From DAXETY01 sp051155755 (GTDB lineage Bacteria > Desulfobacterota > Desulfobacteria > Desulfobacterales > SG8-13): DNA of 64,000 bases. The stretch is from contig DAXETY010000019.1 in the NCBI GenBank assembly GCA_051155755.1, positions 1-64,000 on the forward strand, in the 5' to 3' direction. Each line of letters starts with the position of its first letter. The first letter of the stretch is position 1. A program made the position numbers and the translations under genes. Below the pieces are notes generated by a model, which did no database searches, had not been told where the DNA came from, and worked only from the letters and a program-made list of their open reading frames with translations. Of this stretch, positions 33,600-41,210 are shown in pieces.

Positions 33600-33790
33600 C
33601 CACGGTTATCGACAAGGCGCCGGATCGAGTCGAAAACCGGCCGTGCCATGACCGCCGACCCGTCGATTTATCGAAAATCCGATTTATATTAATATAAAGT
33701 GATTTCAAATTATTATACAGTTATCAACAGAATCGACCAGCCATTACCTTATTCTTTATTTTGATAGATTCTTAAAGTAAGGACGGTATC
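33600..33790. other. AT-rich segment before dnaN, candidate replication origin or dnaN control region
   Basis: Three DnaA-box-like sites occur: TTATCGACA (33606-33614), TTATCGAAA (33668-33676) and TTATCAACA (33721-33729). The first and last differ from TTATCCACA by one base. They flank a strongly AT-rich tract at about 33675-33720 and a second one at 33745-33785. This fits an oriC or DnaA-regulated promoter beside dnaN, but the spacing is loose and dnaA itself is absent here. Confidence 0.45.
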
Positions 33791-34906
33791 ATGAAGTTTG
33801 CGATCCAGAAACGGGATATACTGAATGTATTGTCCAGAATTCAGGGGCTGACCGGAAGAAAAACCAGCCTGGGGATTACGACCAATGTACTGCTGAATGT
33901 TTCCAAATCCGGCATCGTTCTGCAGGCCACCGATCTGGAAACCGGCTTTGAAGGATTTTATCCGGCCGAAGTGAACGAAGACGGCAAAATTGCACTGAAT
34001 TCTCGAAAATTATATGAAATCGTAAGAGACTTTCCCAGTGATACCGTTCATTTCAACGAAGTCGAAAACCACTGGATTGAAATCGGAAACGATACGGTGG
34101 AGTACCACCTGGTGGGGACCAACACCGATGATTTTCCGGAGATTCCGCGATTCGAGGATCTGTCCACGATTCGTATCGACGCTCCCGTGTTCAACGAAAT
34201 GATCGAAAGGACCGTGTATATCGGCGGTTCTTCGGATGACAAACGTGCGCATATCGTGGGCATGCTGCTGGAAACCGTTGCAGGTGACGACGGCGCCCGC
34301 TTGCGTCTGGTTTCCACGGACGGGAGTCGTCTGGCAAAGGTTGAACATGTCTTTGAAGGGGACTGTTTCGATGCGGATCCGGTTCTGGTCCCCAAGAAAG
34401 GAATGGTTGAGGTTGCCAAATTTCTGGATTCGGATGGACCGGTTCGCATTGCCATTCGGGACAACAACCTGGTCGTTGAGAAAGAAAACGAGACGATTAT
34501 CATTCGACTTCTGGAGGGTGATTTTCCAGATTATACCGAAATTATTAAGAAAAGAGACGATTTGATCGATATTCATCTAAATCGTCACCTCTTTTTGATG
34601 ATGTTGCGACGTATGTCGATTTTATCCACGGAAGATTATCGCAGTGCGCTCTTTCATCTCGAAGACGGAAAGCTGGTCATTACTTCCACCAATCCGGATA
34701 TCGGCGAATCGAAGGAAGAGATGAAAATAGATTTTTCCGGAGATCCGATCGAAGCAGCGTTCAATCCCAGATTTTTTATCGAAGCCTTAAACGTAATTAA
34801 TGCCGATACGGTAGAAATGGCGATCGTCGACGGTGAGAAGCCCTGCATGCTCACCGGTACGGGCGAAGTCGATTTTATTACCGTGATCATGCCGATGCGA
34901 GTATGA
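33791..34906 (+). CDS. dnaN: DNA polymerase III beta subunit (sliding clamp)
   Basis: The ring-shaped processivity clamp of the replicative polymerase. The 371-aa length and three-domain structure fit. Typical landmarks are MKFAIQKRDILNVLSRIQGLTGRK at the N terminus in parts, LVSTDGSRLAKVEH (about 172-185, domain II), and a C terminus ending GEVDFITVIMPMRV, which matches the conserved MPMRL ending. AAGGA about 9 nt upstream supports the start. Its stop overlaps gyrB by 4 nt (ATGA), so the two are translationally coupled. recF, often between dnaN and gyrB, is missing. Confidence 0.98.
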   Translation: MKFAIQKRDILNVLSRIQGLTGRKTSLGITTNVLLNVSKSGIVLQATDLETGFEGFYPAEVNEDGKIALNSRKLYEIVRDFPSDTVHFNEVENHWIEIGNDTVEYHLVGTNTDDFPEIPRFEDLSTIRIDAPVFNEMIERTVYIGGSSDDKRAHIVGMLLETVAGDDGARLRLVSTDGSRLAKVEHVFEGDCFDADPVLVPKKGMVEVAKFLDSDGPVRIAIRDNNLVVEKENETIIIRLLEGDFPDYTEIIKKRDDLIDIHLNRHLFLMMLRRMSILSTEDYRSALFHLEDGKLVITSTNPDIGESKEEMKIDFSGDPIEAAFNPRFFIEALNVINADTVEMAIVDGEKPCMLTGTGEVDFITVIMPMRV

Positions 34907-37344
34907 AAGAAAATATTCCAAATACCGTCTATAACGAAGACAACATCAAAATTCTCGAAGGACTCGAAGCGGTGCGCCGCAGACCGTCCATGTACATTGG
35001 CAATGTGGATGTGGCCGGTCTTCACCATCTGGTTTACGAGGTGGTCGACAACAGCATCGACGAAGCAATGGCCGGCTACTGCGATACCATACGGGTCGTC
35101 ATTTACGCGGACAACAGCGTGAGCGTGGAGGACAACGGAAGAGGTATCCCGGTGGGCATCCATAAGATCCAGAAGGTTCCGGCGGTGGAAGTCGTCATGA
35201 CCAAGTTGCACGCCGGCGGAAAGTTCGATGATCATTCCTACAAGGTTTCCGGAGGCCTGCACGGTGTGGGCGTGTCGGTGGTCAATGCCCTGTCGGCGTT
35301 TTTGGAAGTGGAAATCTATACCGGCGGCAAAATTTATCACCAGACCTACGAAAAAGGCATCAAGACCAGCGAACTGAAAATTAAAGGCAACACGGAAAGC
35401 CGCGGCACCCGCGTCCATTTCATACCCGATCCGGAAATTTTTACCACCACCGATTATTCCTTCGAAATTTTGACGCGCCGGTTGCGGGAGCTGGCGTTTC
35501 TCAACAAAGGCGTTCGCATCACCATTGAAGATCAGCGCATCGAAAAACAGGAGGCGTTTTTTTTCAGCGGCGGCATCCGGGAATTCGTCGAGTATCTCAA
35601 CAAACGACACACGGCGTTGCATCCGCCCATCGTAATCGATGGAGAGCGCAGCGGTGTGCAAATCGAAGTGGCCATCCAGTACAACGACACGTTTGCCGAA
35701 AAGCTGCTTTCTTTTGCCAACAACATTCACACCACCGAAGGCGGATTTCATCTGATCGGGTTTAAAACCGCCTTGACCCGCACCATCAATGCCTATGCCG
35801 CCAATGGAAATCTGCCTCGGAACCTGCAGGCCAAGATCATTGGAGACGACGTCCGTGAAGGGTTGACCGCGATTGTAAGTGTTCGGATTCCATCGCCCCA
35901 GTTCGAGGGCCAGACCAAGACCAAATTGGGAAACAGCGAAGTCAAGGGGCTGGTGGAATCGCTGGTCAACGAAAAACTGAGCGGCTTTTTTGAAGAGAAT
36001 CCGGCCGTCGCCCGGAAAATCATCGCCAAAAATGTGGATGCAGCCCGGGCGCGAGACGCCGCCAAACGGGCCCGGGACATCGCCCGCAGTAAGGGGGCTC
36101 TGGTGGAGGCCACTTTGCCCGGGAAACTGGCCGAGTGTCAAAGTTCGGAGCCTTCTGAAAGAGAGCTCTTCCTGGTGGAGGGAGATTCGGCCGGCGGCAG
36201 CGCCAAACAGGCCCGGGATCGACGCTTCCAGGCGGTGCTGCCGTTGAAGGGCAAGATTCTCAATGTCGAGAAAGCCCGTTTCGATAAAATTCTGCGCAGC
36301 GAGGAAATCAAAAATATCATTACGGCACTGGGCACAGGCGTCGGTCAGGAAGAATACAACATCAATCTGATCAACTATCACAAGATCATCATCATGACCG
36401 ACGCCGATGTGGACGGTTCGCATATCCGCACACTGCTGCTGACGTTTTTTTACCGTCAGATGGGCGAACTGATCGAGCGGGGATATCTCTATATTGCCCA
36501 ACCACCTTTGTTGAAGGTCGGCAAGGGCAAAAACGAACAATATCTAAAGGATGAAACCGAGTTCAATGATTTCGTGCTCAGACGGGTTTGCGAAGACTAC
36601 ACGATCTCCAATCAGTCCGGGTCCCGACTTGCCGGCCACGATTTGTATCTCTTTTTGGGCAACCTGTCCGAATATTTGAAAATCATGGAAAAGCTGTCCC
36701 GACGAGGCATTTTACCGGAATTTGCCGAGCAGCTGATTCGAGAAGGGGTCGAAAATAAAGAAGTCCTGGAAGATCGGGACCAAATGGAGCACCTGAAAGC
36801 ATTTTTGGAGGCACGCGGCTACGATGTCGGCGATATTTTCTGGAATGACGAACGCAACGCCTATAACGTAACGGTGATGGTCACGGATCCGAACCGGCAG
36901 CAGGAAAGTTCTCAGGAGGAACTGCAGGTCGCCCGGCCGGTAACGATCAGCCGGGGGCTGATTTATTCCAAAGCCTACCAGGATCTGGTGTCGATCGGGA
37001 AAAAGATTTTTCCCTTCGATGAGCCGCCATTTACCGTGACCGCCGCGAATAAGGAAAATCCGGATCAAACGGTTTTAGAAGACAAACAACGGCTGTTGAA
37101 AACGCTCATGGAAGAAGGTCGAAAGGGGCTTTCGGTGCAACGTTACAAAGGTCTGGGTGAAATGAATCCGGACCAGCTGTGGGAAACCACCATGAATCCG
37201 GAAAAAAGAAATCTGCTTCAGGTCCGAGTTGAGGATGTAGTGGATTCCGACGAGATTTTTACGATTTTGATGGGAGAAGAAGTCGAACCGCGTCGGGAGT
37301 TCATCCAGGCCAATGCGTTGGAAGTCAGCATGCTCGACATTTGA
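34903..37344 (+). CDS. gyrB: DNA gyrase subunit B
   Basis: The ATPase subunit of gyrase, which introduces negative supercoils. The 813-aa protein has the GHKL ATPase (YEVVDNSIDEA, DNGRGIPVG, GGLHGVGVSVVNALS), the transducer domain, and the TOPRIM domain with VEGDSAGGSAKQARDR and DADVDGSHIRTLL. The C-terminal LQRYKGLGEMNPDQLW-type motif (VQRYKGLGEMNP) is intact. About 160 residues lie between TOPRIM and that motif, an insert similar to those in gamma- and deltaproteobacterial GyrB. gyrA is not in the window. Confidence 0.98.
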   Translation: MKENIPNTVYNEDNIKILEGLEAVRRRPSMYIGNVDVAGLHHLVYEVVDNSIDEAMAGYCDTIRVVIYADNSVSVEDNGRGIPVGIHKIQKVPAVEVVMTKLHAGGKFDDHSYKVSGGLHGVGVSVVNALSAFLEVEIYTGGKIYHQTYEKGIKTSELKIKGNTESRGTRVHFIPDPEIFTTTDYSFEILTRRLRELAFLNKGVRITIEDQRIEKQEAFFFSGGIREFVEYLNKRHTALHPPIVIDGERSGVQIEVAIQYNDTFAEKLLSFANNIHTTEGGFHLIGFKTALTRTINAYAANGNLPRNLQAKIIGDDVREGLTAIVSVRIPSPQFEGQTKTKLGNSEVKGLVESLVNEKLSGFFEENPAVARKIIAKNVDAARARDAAKRARDIARSKGALVEATLPGKLAECQSSEPSERELFLVEGDSAGGSAKQARDRRFQAVLPLKGKILNVEKARFDKILRSEEIKNIITALGTGVGQEEYNINLINYHKIIIMTDADVDGSHIRTLLLTFFYRQMGELIERGYLYIAQPPLLKVGKGKNEQYLKDETEFNDFVLRRVCEDYTISNQSGSRLAGHDLYLFLGNLSEYLKIMEKLSRRGILPEFAEQLIREGVENKEVLEDRDQMEHLKAFLEARGYDVGDIFWNDERNAYNVTVMVTDPNRQQESSQEELQVARPVTISRGLIYSKAYQDLVSIGKKIFPFDEPPFTVTAANKENPDQTVLEDKQRLLKTLMEEGRKGLSVQRYKGLGEMNPDQLWETTMNPEKRNLLQVRVEDVVDSDEIFTILMGEEVEPRREFIQANALEVSMLDI

Positions 37345-37354
37345 GCGTTTCAAA
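37344..37354 (-). repeat. Short intergenic motif TTTGAAACGCT
   Basis: Exact copy on the minus strand, starting at the last base of gyrB. The extended sequence AAAATTTGAAACGCTCA matches the copy at 63465. Confidence 0.6.
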
Positions 37355-37432
37355 TTTTGAAAATCGCTTCTAAACGGTAAGAGCTCCGAATTTCACCGTG
37401 CTGAGAGGTAATGAGGTAAGACGGGGGAAGTG

Positions 37433-38227
37433 ATGATTGCGATGCATCGGGTGGAAGCTCGGGATTTGCCGGATTTGTGGTTTCAGGCCATTCACGACAT
37501 CCTGGATCACGGTCGACGTTTTACCATCGATCGCGGCAGTTATGCCGGCCAGACCCGCCTGGAATACGATTACTTCATCGCGCACGTCAAATTTCCGGGC
37601 ACCCAGCCGCTGCTGCCCGACATACCGCCTTCCTGCGGCATTCCCAATCCGGTGGAAGAAGCCTATATATACGGGGGCCAAGGATATGAACGCTCCTATA
37701 TCGAATATCTGATGACCGGTCAGAAACAGCCCGGCGAGTCGTACACCTATGGGGAGCGGTTGACCCGGGCGCCCCTCGAAGGACAAAAGCGAGCCTGGTG
37801 GGATGCGGACAATCCGGATATCGTGGACCGGCGTGAAGTCGACGGCAAGGTGGTTTTCGAAGAAGAAGGCCGGCTCTATCTGAACCAGATCGAGTGGGTT
37901 ATCGACACCTATCGGAGATTCGGACACCGCAACAACCAGATGGTTCTGCAGGTCGCCCATCCCACCGATCTTGCACTGCTCGACCCACCGTGTCTGCGAT
38001 CGATCGACACGCGCATCCAGGATGAAACCCTGCACTTTTTCGTCTATTTTCGTTCCTGGGATTTATGGGGCGGGCTTCCGGCCAATCTGGCCGGCATCCA
38101 GAATTTGAAAGAATATATGGCCGGAGAGATCGGCGTCAAAGACGGCGAATTGATTGTCGAAAGCAAAGGTTTGCACCTGTATGGCTATGCCGAAGACCTG
38201 GCGAAACTGCGCTGTCTCCGGGAATAG
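37433..38227 (+). CDS. Thymidylate synthase, archaeal-type ThyA family
   Basis: Likely makes dTMP from dUMP, or performs a related pyrimidine hydroxymethylation. The C-terminal half has the ThyA catalytic set (numbered from the alternative GTG start at 37430): Cys188 in DPPCL, Arg208-Ser209 and Asp211 in YFRSWD, Asn219 in LPANLAGI, His249 and Tyr251 in LHLYGY. The N-terminal half lacks the E. coli ThyA sequence and resembles the shorter methanogen-type enzymes, whose folate partner may be tetrahydromethanopterin-like. The start is ambiguous: ATG 37433 and ATG 37442 are both possible behind a G-rich site. It follows gyrB by about 90 nt. Confidence 0.75.
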   Translation: MIAMHRVEARDLPDLWFQAIHDILDHGRRFTIDRGSYAGQTRLEYDYFIAHVKFPGTQPLLPDIPPSCGIPNPVEEAYIYGGQGYERSYIEYLMTGQKQPGESYTYGERLTRAPLEGQKRAWWDADNPDIVDRREVDGKVVFEEEGRLYLNQIEWVIDTYRRFGHRNNQMVLQVAHPTDLALLDPPCLRSIDTRIQDETLHFFVYFRSWDLWGGLPANLAGIQNLKEYMAGEIGVKDGELIVESKGLHLYGYAEDLAKLRCLRE

Positions 38228-38278
38228 ATACATGCCCGCCAGCCGGCGCTGTCCTAATTTCCTTCGAAGGTGCCGGTG

Positions 38279-39685
38279 TTAAAATTCGATATTCTTGGGC
38301 GTTCTTGGAAACGGAATCACATCGCGAATATTGGCGATGCCGGTCACCAGCATCAACAATCTTTCAAATCCCAGCCCGAATCCGCTGTGTTCCACGGAAC
38401 CGAAGCGGCGTGAATCCAGATACCACCAGTAATCCGCCTTGGGCAATCCCATTTCTTGCATGCGTTGATCCAGGACCGCCAGCCGCTCCTCGCGCTGACT
38501 GCCGCCGATAATTTCTCCGATTTCAGGTACCAGCACGTCCATGGCCGCCACGGTGCGGTCATCGGTGTTGACGCGCATGTAAAACGGCTTGATTTCCTTG
38601 GGATAGTCGTAAACGATCACCGGTTTCTTGAAGTGCTGTTCGGTGAGGAAACGTTCGTGTTCGGTCTGCAGATCGGCGCCGAAAGCAACCGGATATTCGA
38701 AGCGTTTGCGGGCCTGTTGCAGGATATCCACCGCTTCTCGATACGGCAGTCGGATGAAGCCGGATCCGGCGATGTTTTCCAGTCGCGGCATCAGGGTTTT
38801 ATCGACGAAGCGGGCGAACAATGCCAGGTCATCGGCACATTCCTGCAGGACGAATGCCACCAGGTGCCGCACCAGTTCTTCGGCCAGATCCATGTTGCCG
38901 GCCAGATCGCAGAATGCCATCTCCGGCTCGAGCATCCAGAATTCGGCTGCATGGCGCCGTGTGTTGGAATTTTCGGCTCGGAAGGTGGGGCCGAAGGTGT
39001 AAACATCGCCTAGCGCCAGGGCGAACATCTCGACATTCAATTGACCGGAAACGGTCAGGTTGGCGGCTTTGCCGAAAAAATCCTCTTTGAAATCCACCTG
39101 CCCGGATTCCAGCGGAAGATGGTACAGATCCATCGTGGTGACCCGAAACATTTCGCCGGCGCCTTCGCAATCGGAGCCGGTCAGGATCGGTGTGTGAATG
39201 TACTTGAAACCGCGGTTGCGAAAAAATCGATGGATGGCATAGGAGAGGTCGGATCGCATGCGGAAAGCGGCCCCGTATTTGTTGGTACGGGGTCTGAGGT
39301 GTGCGATGGTGCGCAGGAATTCATCGCTGTGGCGCTTTTTCTGAAGCGGATAGGTCTCCGGGGCCGCATGCAGCACCTCCACCCGATCGGCCCGGATTTC
39401 CCACCGCTGTCCGCCACCCTCGGATTCGACCAGCGCTCCGAATACCGCAATGGCCGAACCCGTGGTTAGATTTCGGATTTCTTCATAATTTTCGATTTTT
39501 TCATCCGCGATGATCTGGATGTTTTTCAGACAGGATCCGTCGTTGATCTCGATAAACGAAAAGGATTTGGCATCCCGGCGGGTGCGCACCCATCCCTTGG
39601 CAAGCACGTTTTGCTGCGGTAGATTCGATTCCAGCAGCTGCAAGATACGGGATCGTTTGATTCGTTGTTTTTCTGGTAATGGCAT
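38279..39685 (-). CDS. asnS: Asparaginyl-tRNA synthetase
   Basis: Charges tRNA-Asn. The 468-aa class IIb synthetase has an N-terminal OB-fold anticodon domain (VLAKGWVRTRRDAKSFSFIEINDG). The catalytic core follows: motif 2 FGPTFRAENSNTRRHAAEFWMLEPE and motif 3 GFGLGFERLLM. Genomes with AsnRS can charge Asn directly rather than through GatCAB transamidation. Its ATG overlaps the stop of degQ by one base (TAATG), so translation is coupled although the products are unrelated. Confidence 0.97.
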   Translation of the reverse strand: MPLPEKQRIKRSRILQLLESNLPQQNVLAKGWVRTRRDAKSFSFIEINDGSCLKNIQIIADEKIENYEEIRNLTTGSAIAVFGALVESEGGGQRWEIRADRVEVLHAAPETYPLQKKRHSDEFLRTIAHLRPRTNKYGAAFRMRSDLSYAIHRFFRNRGFKYIHTPILTGSDCEGAGEMFRVTTMDLYHLPLESGQVDFKEDFFGKAANLTVSGQLNVEMFALALGDVYTFGPTFRAENSNTRRHAAEFWMLEPEMAFCDLAGNMDLAEELVRHLVAFVLQECADDLALFARFVDKTLMPRLENIAGSGFIRLPYREAVDILQQARKRFEYPVAFGADLQTEHERFLTEQHFKKPVIVYDYPKEIKPFYMRVNTDDRTVAAMDVLVPEIGEIIGGSQREERLAVLDQRMQEMGLPKADYWWYLDSRRFGSVEHSGFGLGFERLLMLVTGIANIRDVIPFPRTPKNIEF

Positions 39686-41085
39686 TACATCTCCACGGTA
39701 ATATAATATCCTTGTCCGGCCCGCTGCAGCAGGACAATGACGGAATTTTTATGGCGGTAACGGAAGACGGCGGTATGGAAATCCCTGGTATTGCGAACCG
39801 CCACTTCGTTGATGCGGCGAATGACGTCTCCGGGCTGGGCTCCGATTTCCGCCAGGTGCGATCCCGGGCGCAGATCGGTAATGACCACCCCCGACCCGGC
39901 TTCGATGGTGTCGAATTTGCGCGCGGCTTCGGATAATTCGGCAACGCGAATCCCCAGCAGACGGAATCCAAGCTGCGGCGCCAGTTCGTCCGGGAAGATC
40001 TCGGTTTTCACCGAAACGGTAAGCGAATCGGATCCCCGCATCAGTTTCAAATCCAATATTTTCCCCACGCGGAATTCGCGCATGGCCGTCTGATAATCGT
40101 CGGCTGAAACGATGTTGCGCGCATCGAGGGCCATCAACAGGTCGCCTTCGCGAATGCCCGCGGCGTTGGCCGGACTGCCGGCGGCAACTTCTTTGACGAT
40201 CACGCCGGCATCGGCCGGCAACTCCAGATAGCGGGACAGGGCCGCATCGATATTTTGAACGATCAGGCCGATCCAGGCTTCGATCACCTCACCATGGGCG
40301 ATCAGGTCGGAAATGATCTTCTGGGCCTTGCTGATCGGGATGGCAAAACCGATTCCCTGGGCCTTGGCATAGATGGCGGTGTTGATCCCGATCAATTCGC
40401 CGTTGACATTGAGCAGGGGTCCTCCGCTGTTACCGGGATTGATCGAAGCATCGATCTGTATGAAGGAATGGTAGATGCGGTCTTCGGTTCGAATGCTTCG
40501 ATCCAGGGCACTGATCACACCGGTGGTCACCGTGTGCGAAAAACCGAAGGGATTGCCGATGGCGATCACCGTTTCGCCGATCATCAGGTCGTTGCTGCTG
40601 CCCATGTCGACGGAGGGCAGATCCGAACGGGCATCGATTCGAAGCACCGCCAGATCGAAATCCGGGTCGGCTCCCACGATTTCCGCCTCGAACTCACGCT
40701 TGTCCTGCAGGGTCACTTTGATAATGCCGGCTTTGGCCACCACATGCGCGTTGGTGATGATCAGACCGCGGCGGCCGTCGATGATCACCCCGGATCCGAG
40801 GGTCGAACGTTCCGGCCGGCGTTCCCAATGCGGTTCGAAGAAATCTCTGAAAAATTGGTCGAAAAAAGGGTTCAGACCGAAAGGGACGCCGCGCTTGCGA
40901 ACCGATACCTCCGAGCTTATATTGACCACGGCCGGGCTGACGCTGCGCACGGCTTTGACGACCGGACTCTCCCGCTCCACGGCCGCCGCTGGCATCGTGG
41001 CAACGCCGGCGAAACACAGCAACACTTGGAGCAACAAGCAGACAACGGTTCGCGCCGCATTTACCGGAGATGATGTTTCAGACAT
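39685..41085 (-). CDS. degQ: Periplasmic serine protease, DegP/DegQ (HtrA) family
   Basis: Degrades or refolds damaged periplasmic proteins. The 466-aa precursor has a signal peptide (about 1-35, ending PAAAVE), then a trypsin-like domain with catalytic His114 (TNAHVV), Asp144 (DFDLAVL) and Ser220 (NPGNSGGP). Two PDZ domains follow (AGVIVKEVAAGSPANAAGIREGD in parts, and GSGVVITDLRPGSHLAEIGAQPGD). The frame is open upstream to 41481, over the divergent gene; ATG 41085 gives the normal signal peptide. DegP and DegQ cannot be told apart with certainty. A copy of the TTYGAAACGCT motif lies 34 nt upstream. Confidence 0.95.
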   Translation of the reverse strand: MSETSSPVNAARTVVCLLLQVLLCFAGVATMPAAAVERESPVVKAVRSVSPAVVNISSEVSVRKRGVPFGLNPFFDQFFRDFFEPHWERRPERSTLGSGVIIDGRRGLIITNAHVVAKAGIIKVTLQDKREFEAEIVGADPDFDLAVLRIDARSDLPSVDMGSSNDLMIGETVIAIGNPFGFSHTVTTGVISALDRSIRTEDRIYHSFIQIDASINPGNSGGPLLNVNGELIGINTAIYAKAQGIGFAIPISKAQKIISDLIAHGEVIEAWIGLIVQNIDAALSRYLELPADAGVIVKEVAAGSPANAAGIREGDLLMALDARNIVSADDYQTAMREFRVGKILDLKLMRGSDSLTVSVKTEIFPDELAPQLGFRLLGIRVAELSEAARKFDTIEAGSGVVITDLRPGSHLAEIGAQPGDVIRRINEVAVRNTRDFHTAVFRYRHKNSVIVLLQRAGQGYYITVEM

Positions 41086-41118
41086 ACTCAGAAGCTCACC
41101 CCGCCGGTTGCCGCCGGT

Positions 41119-41129
41119 AGCGTTTCGAA
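41119..41129 (-). repeat. Short intergenic motif TTCGAAACGCT
   Basis: One-base variant of TTTGAAACGCT on the minus strand, in the gap between the divergent degQ and radical SAM genes, 34 nt before degQ. Confidence 0.45.
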
Positions 41130-41210
41130 AGGATCGGCAACCGGATTGTTTTTTCCAACGAGGGCCCATCCGAGAAAAGTGGATGGAAACCAATGAAACC
41201 GCGATGTAGC

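Noticed and set aside
34628..34637. TTATCCACGG inside dnaN as a DnaA box
   Set aside because: A single near-match within coding sequence, with no cluster around it.
34654..36540. 628-aa open frame on the minus strand opposite dnaN/gyrB
   Set aside because: It covers two certain genes and has no recognisable domain; codon-mirror artefact.
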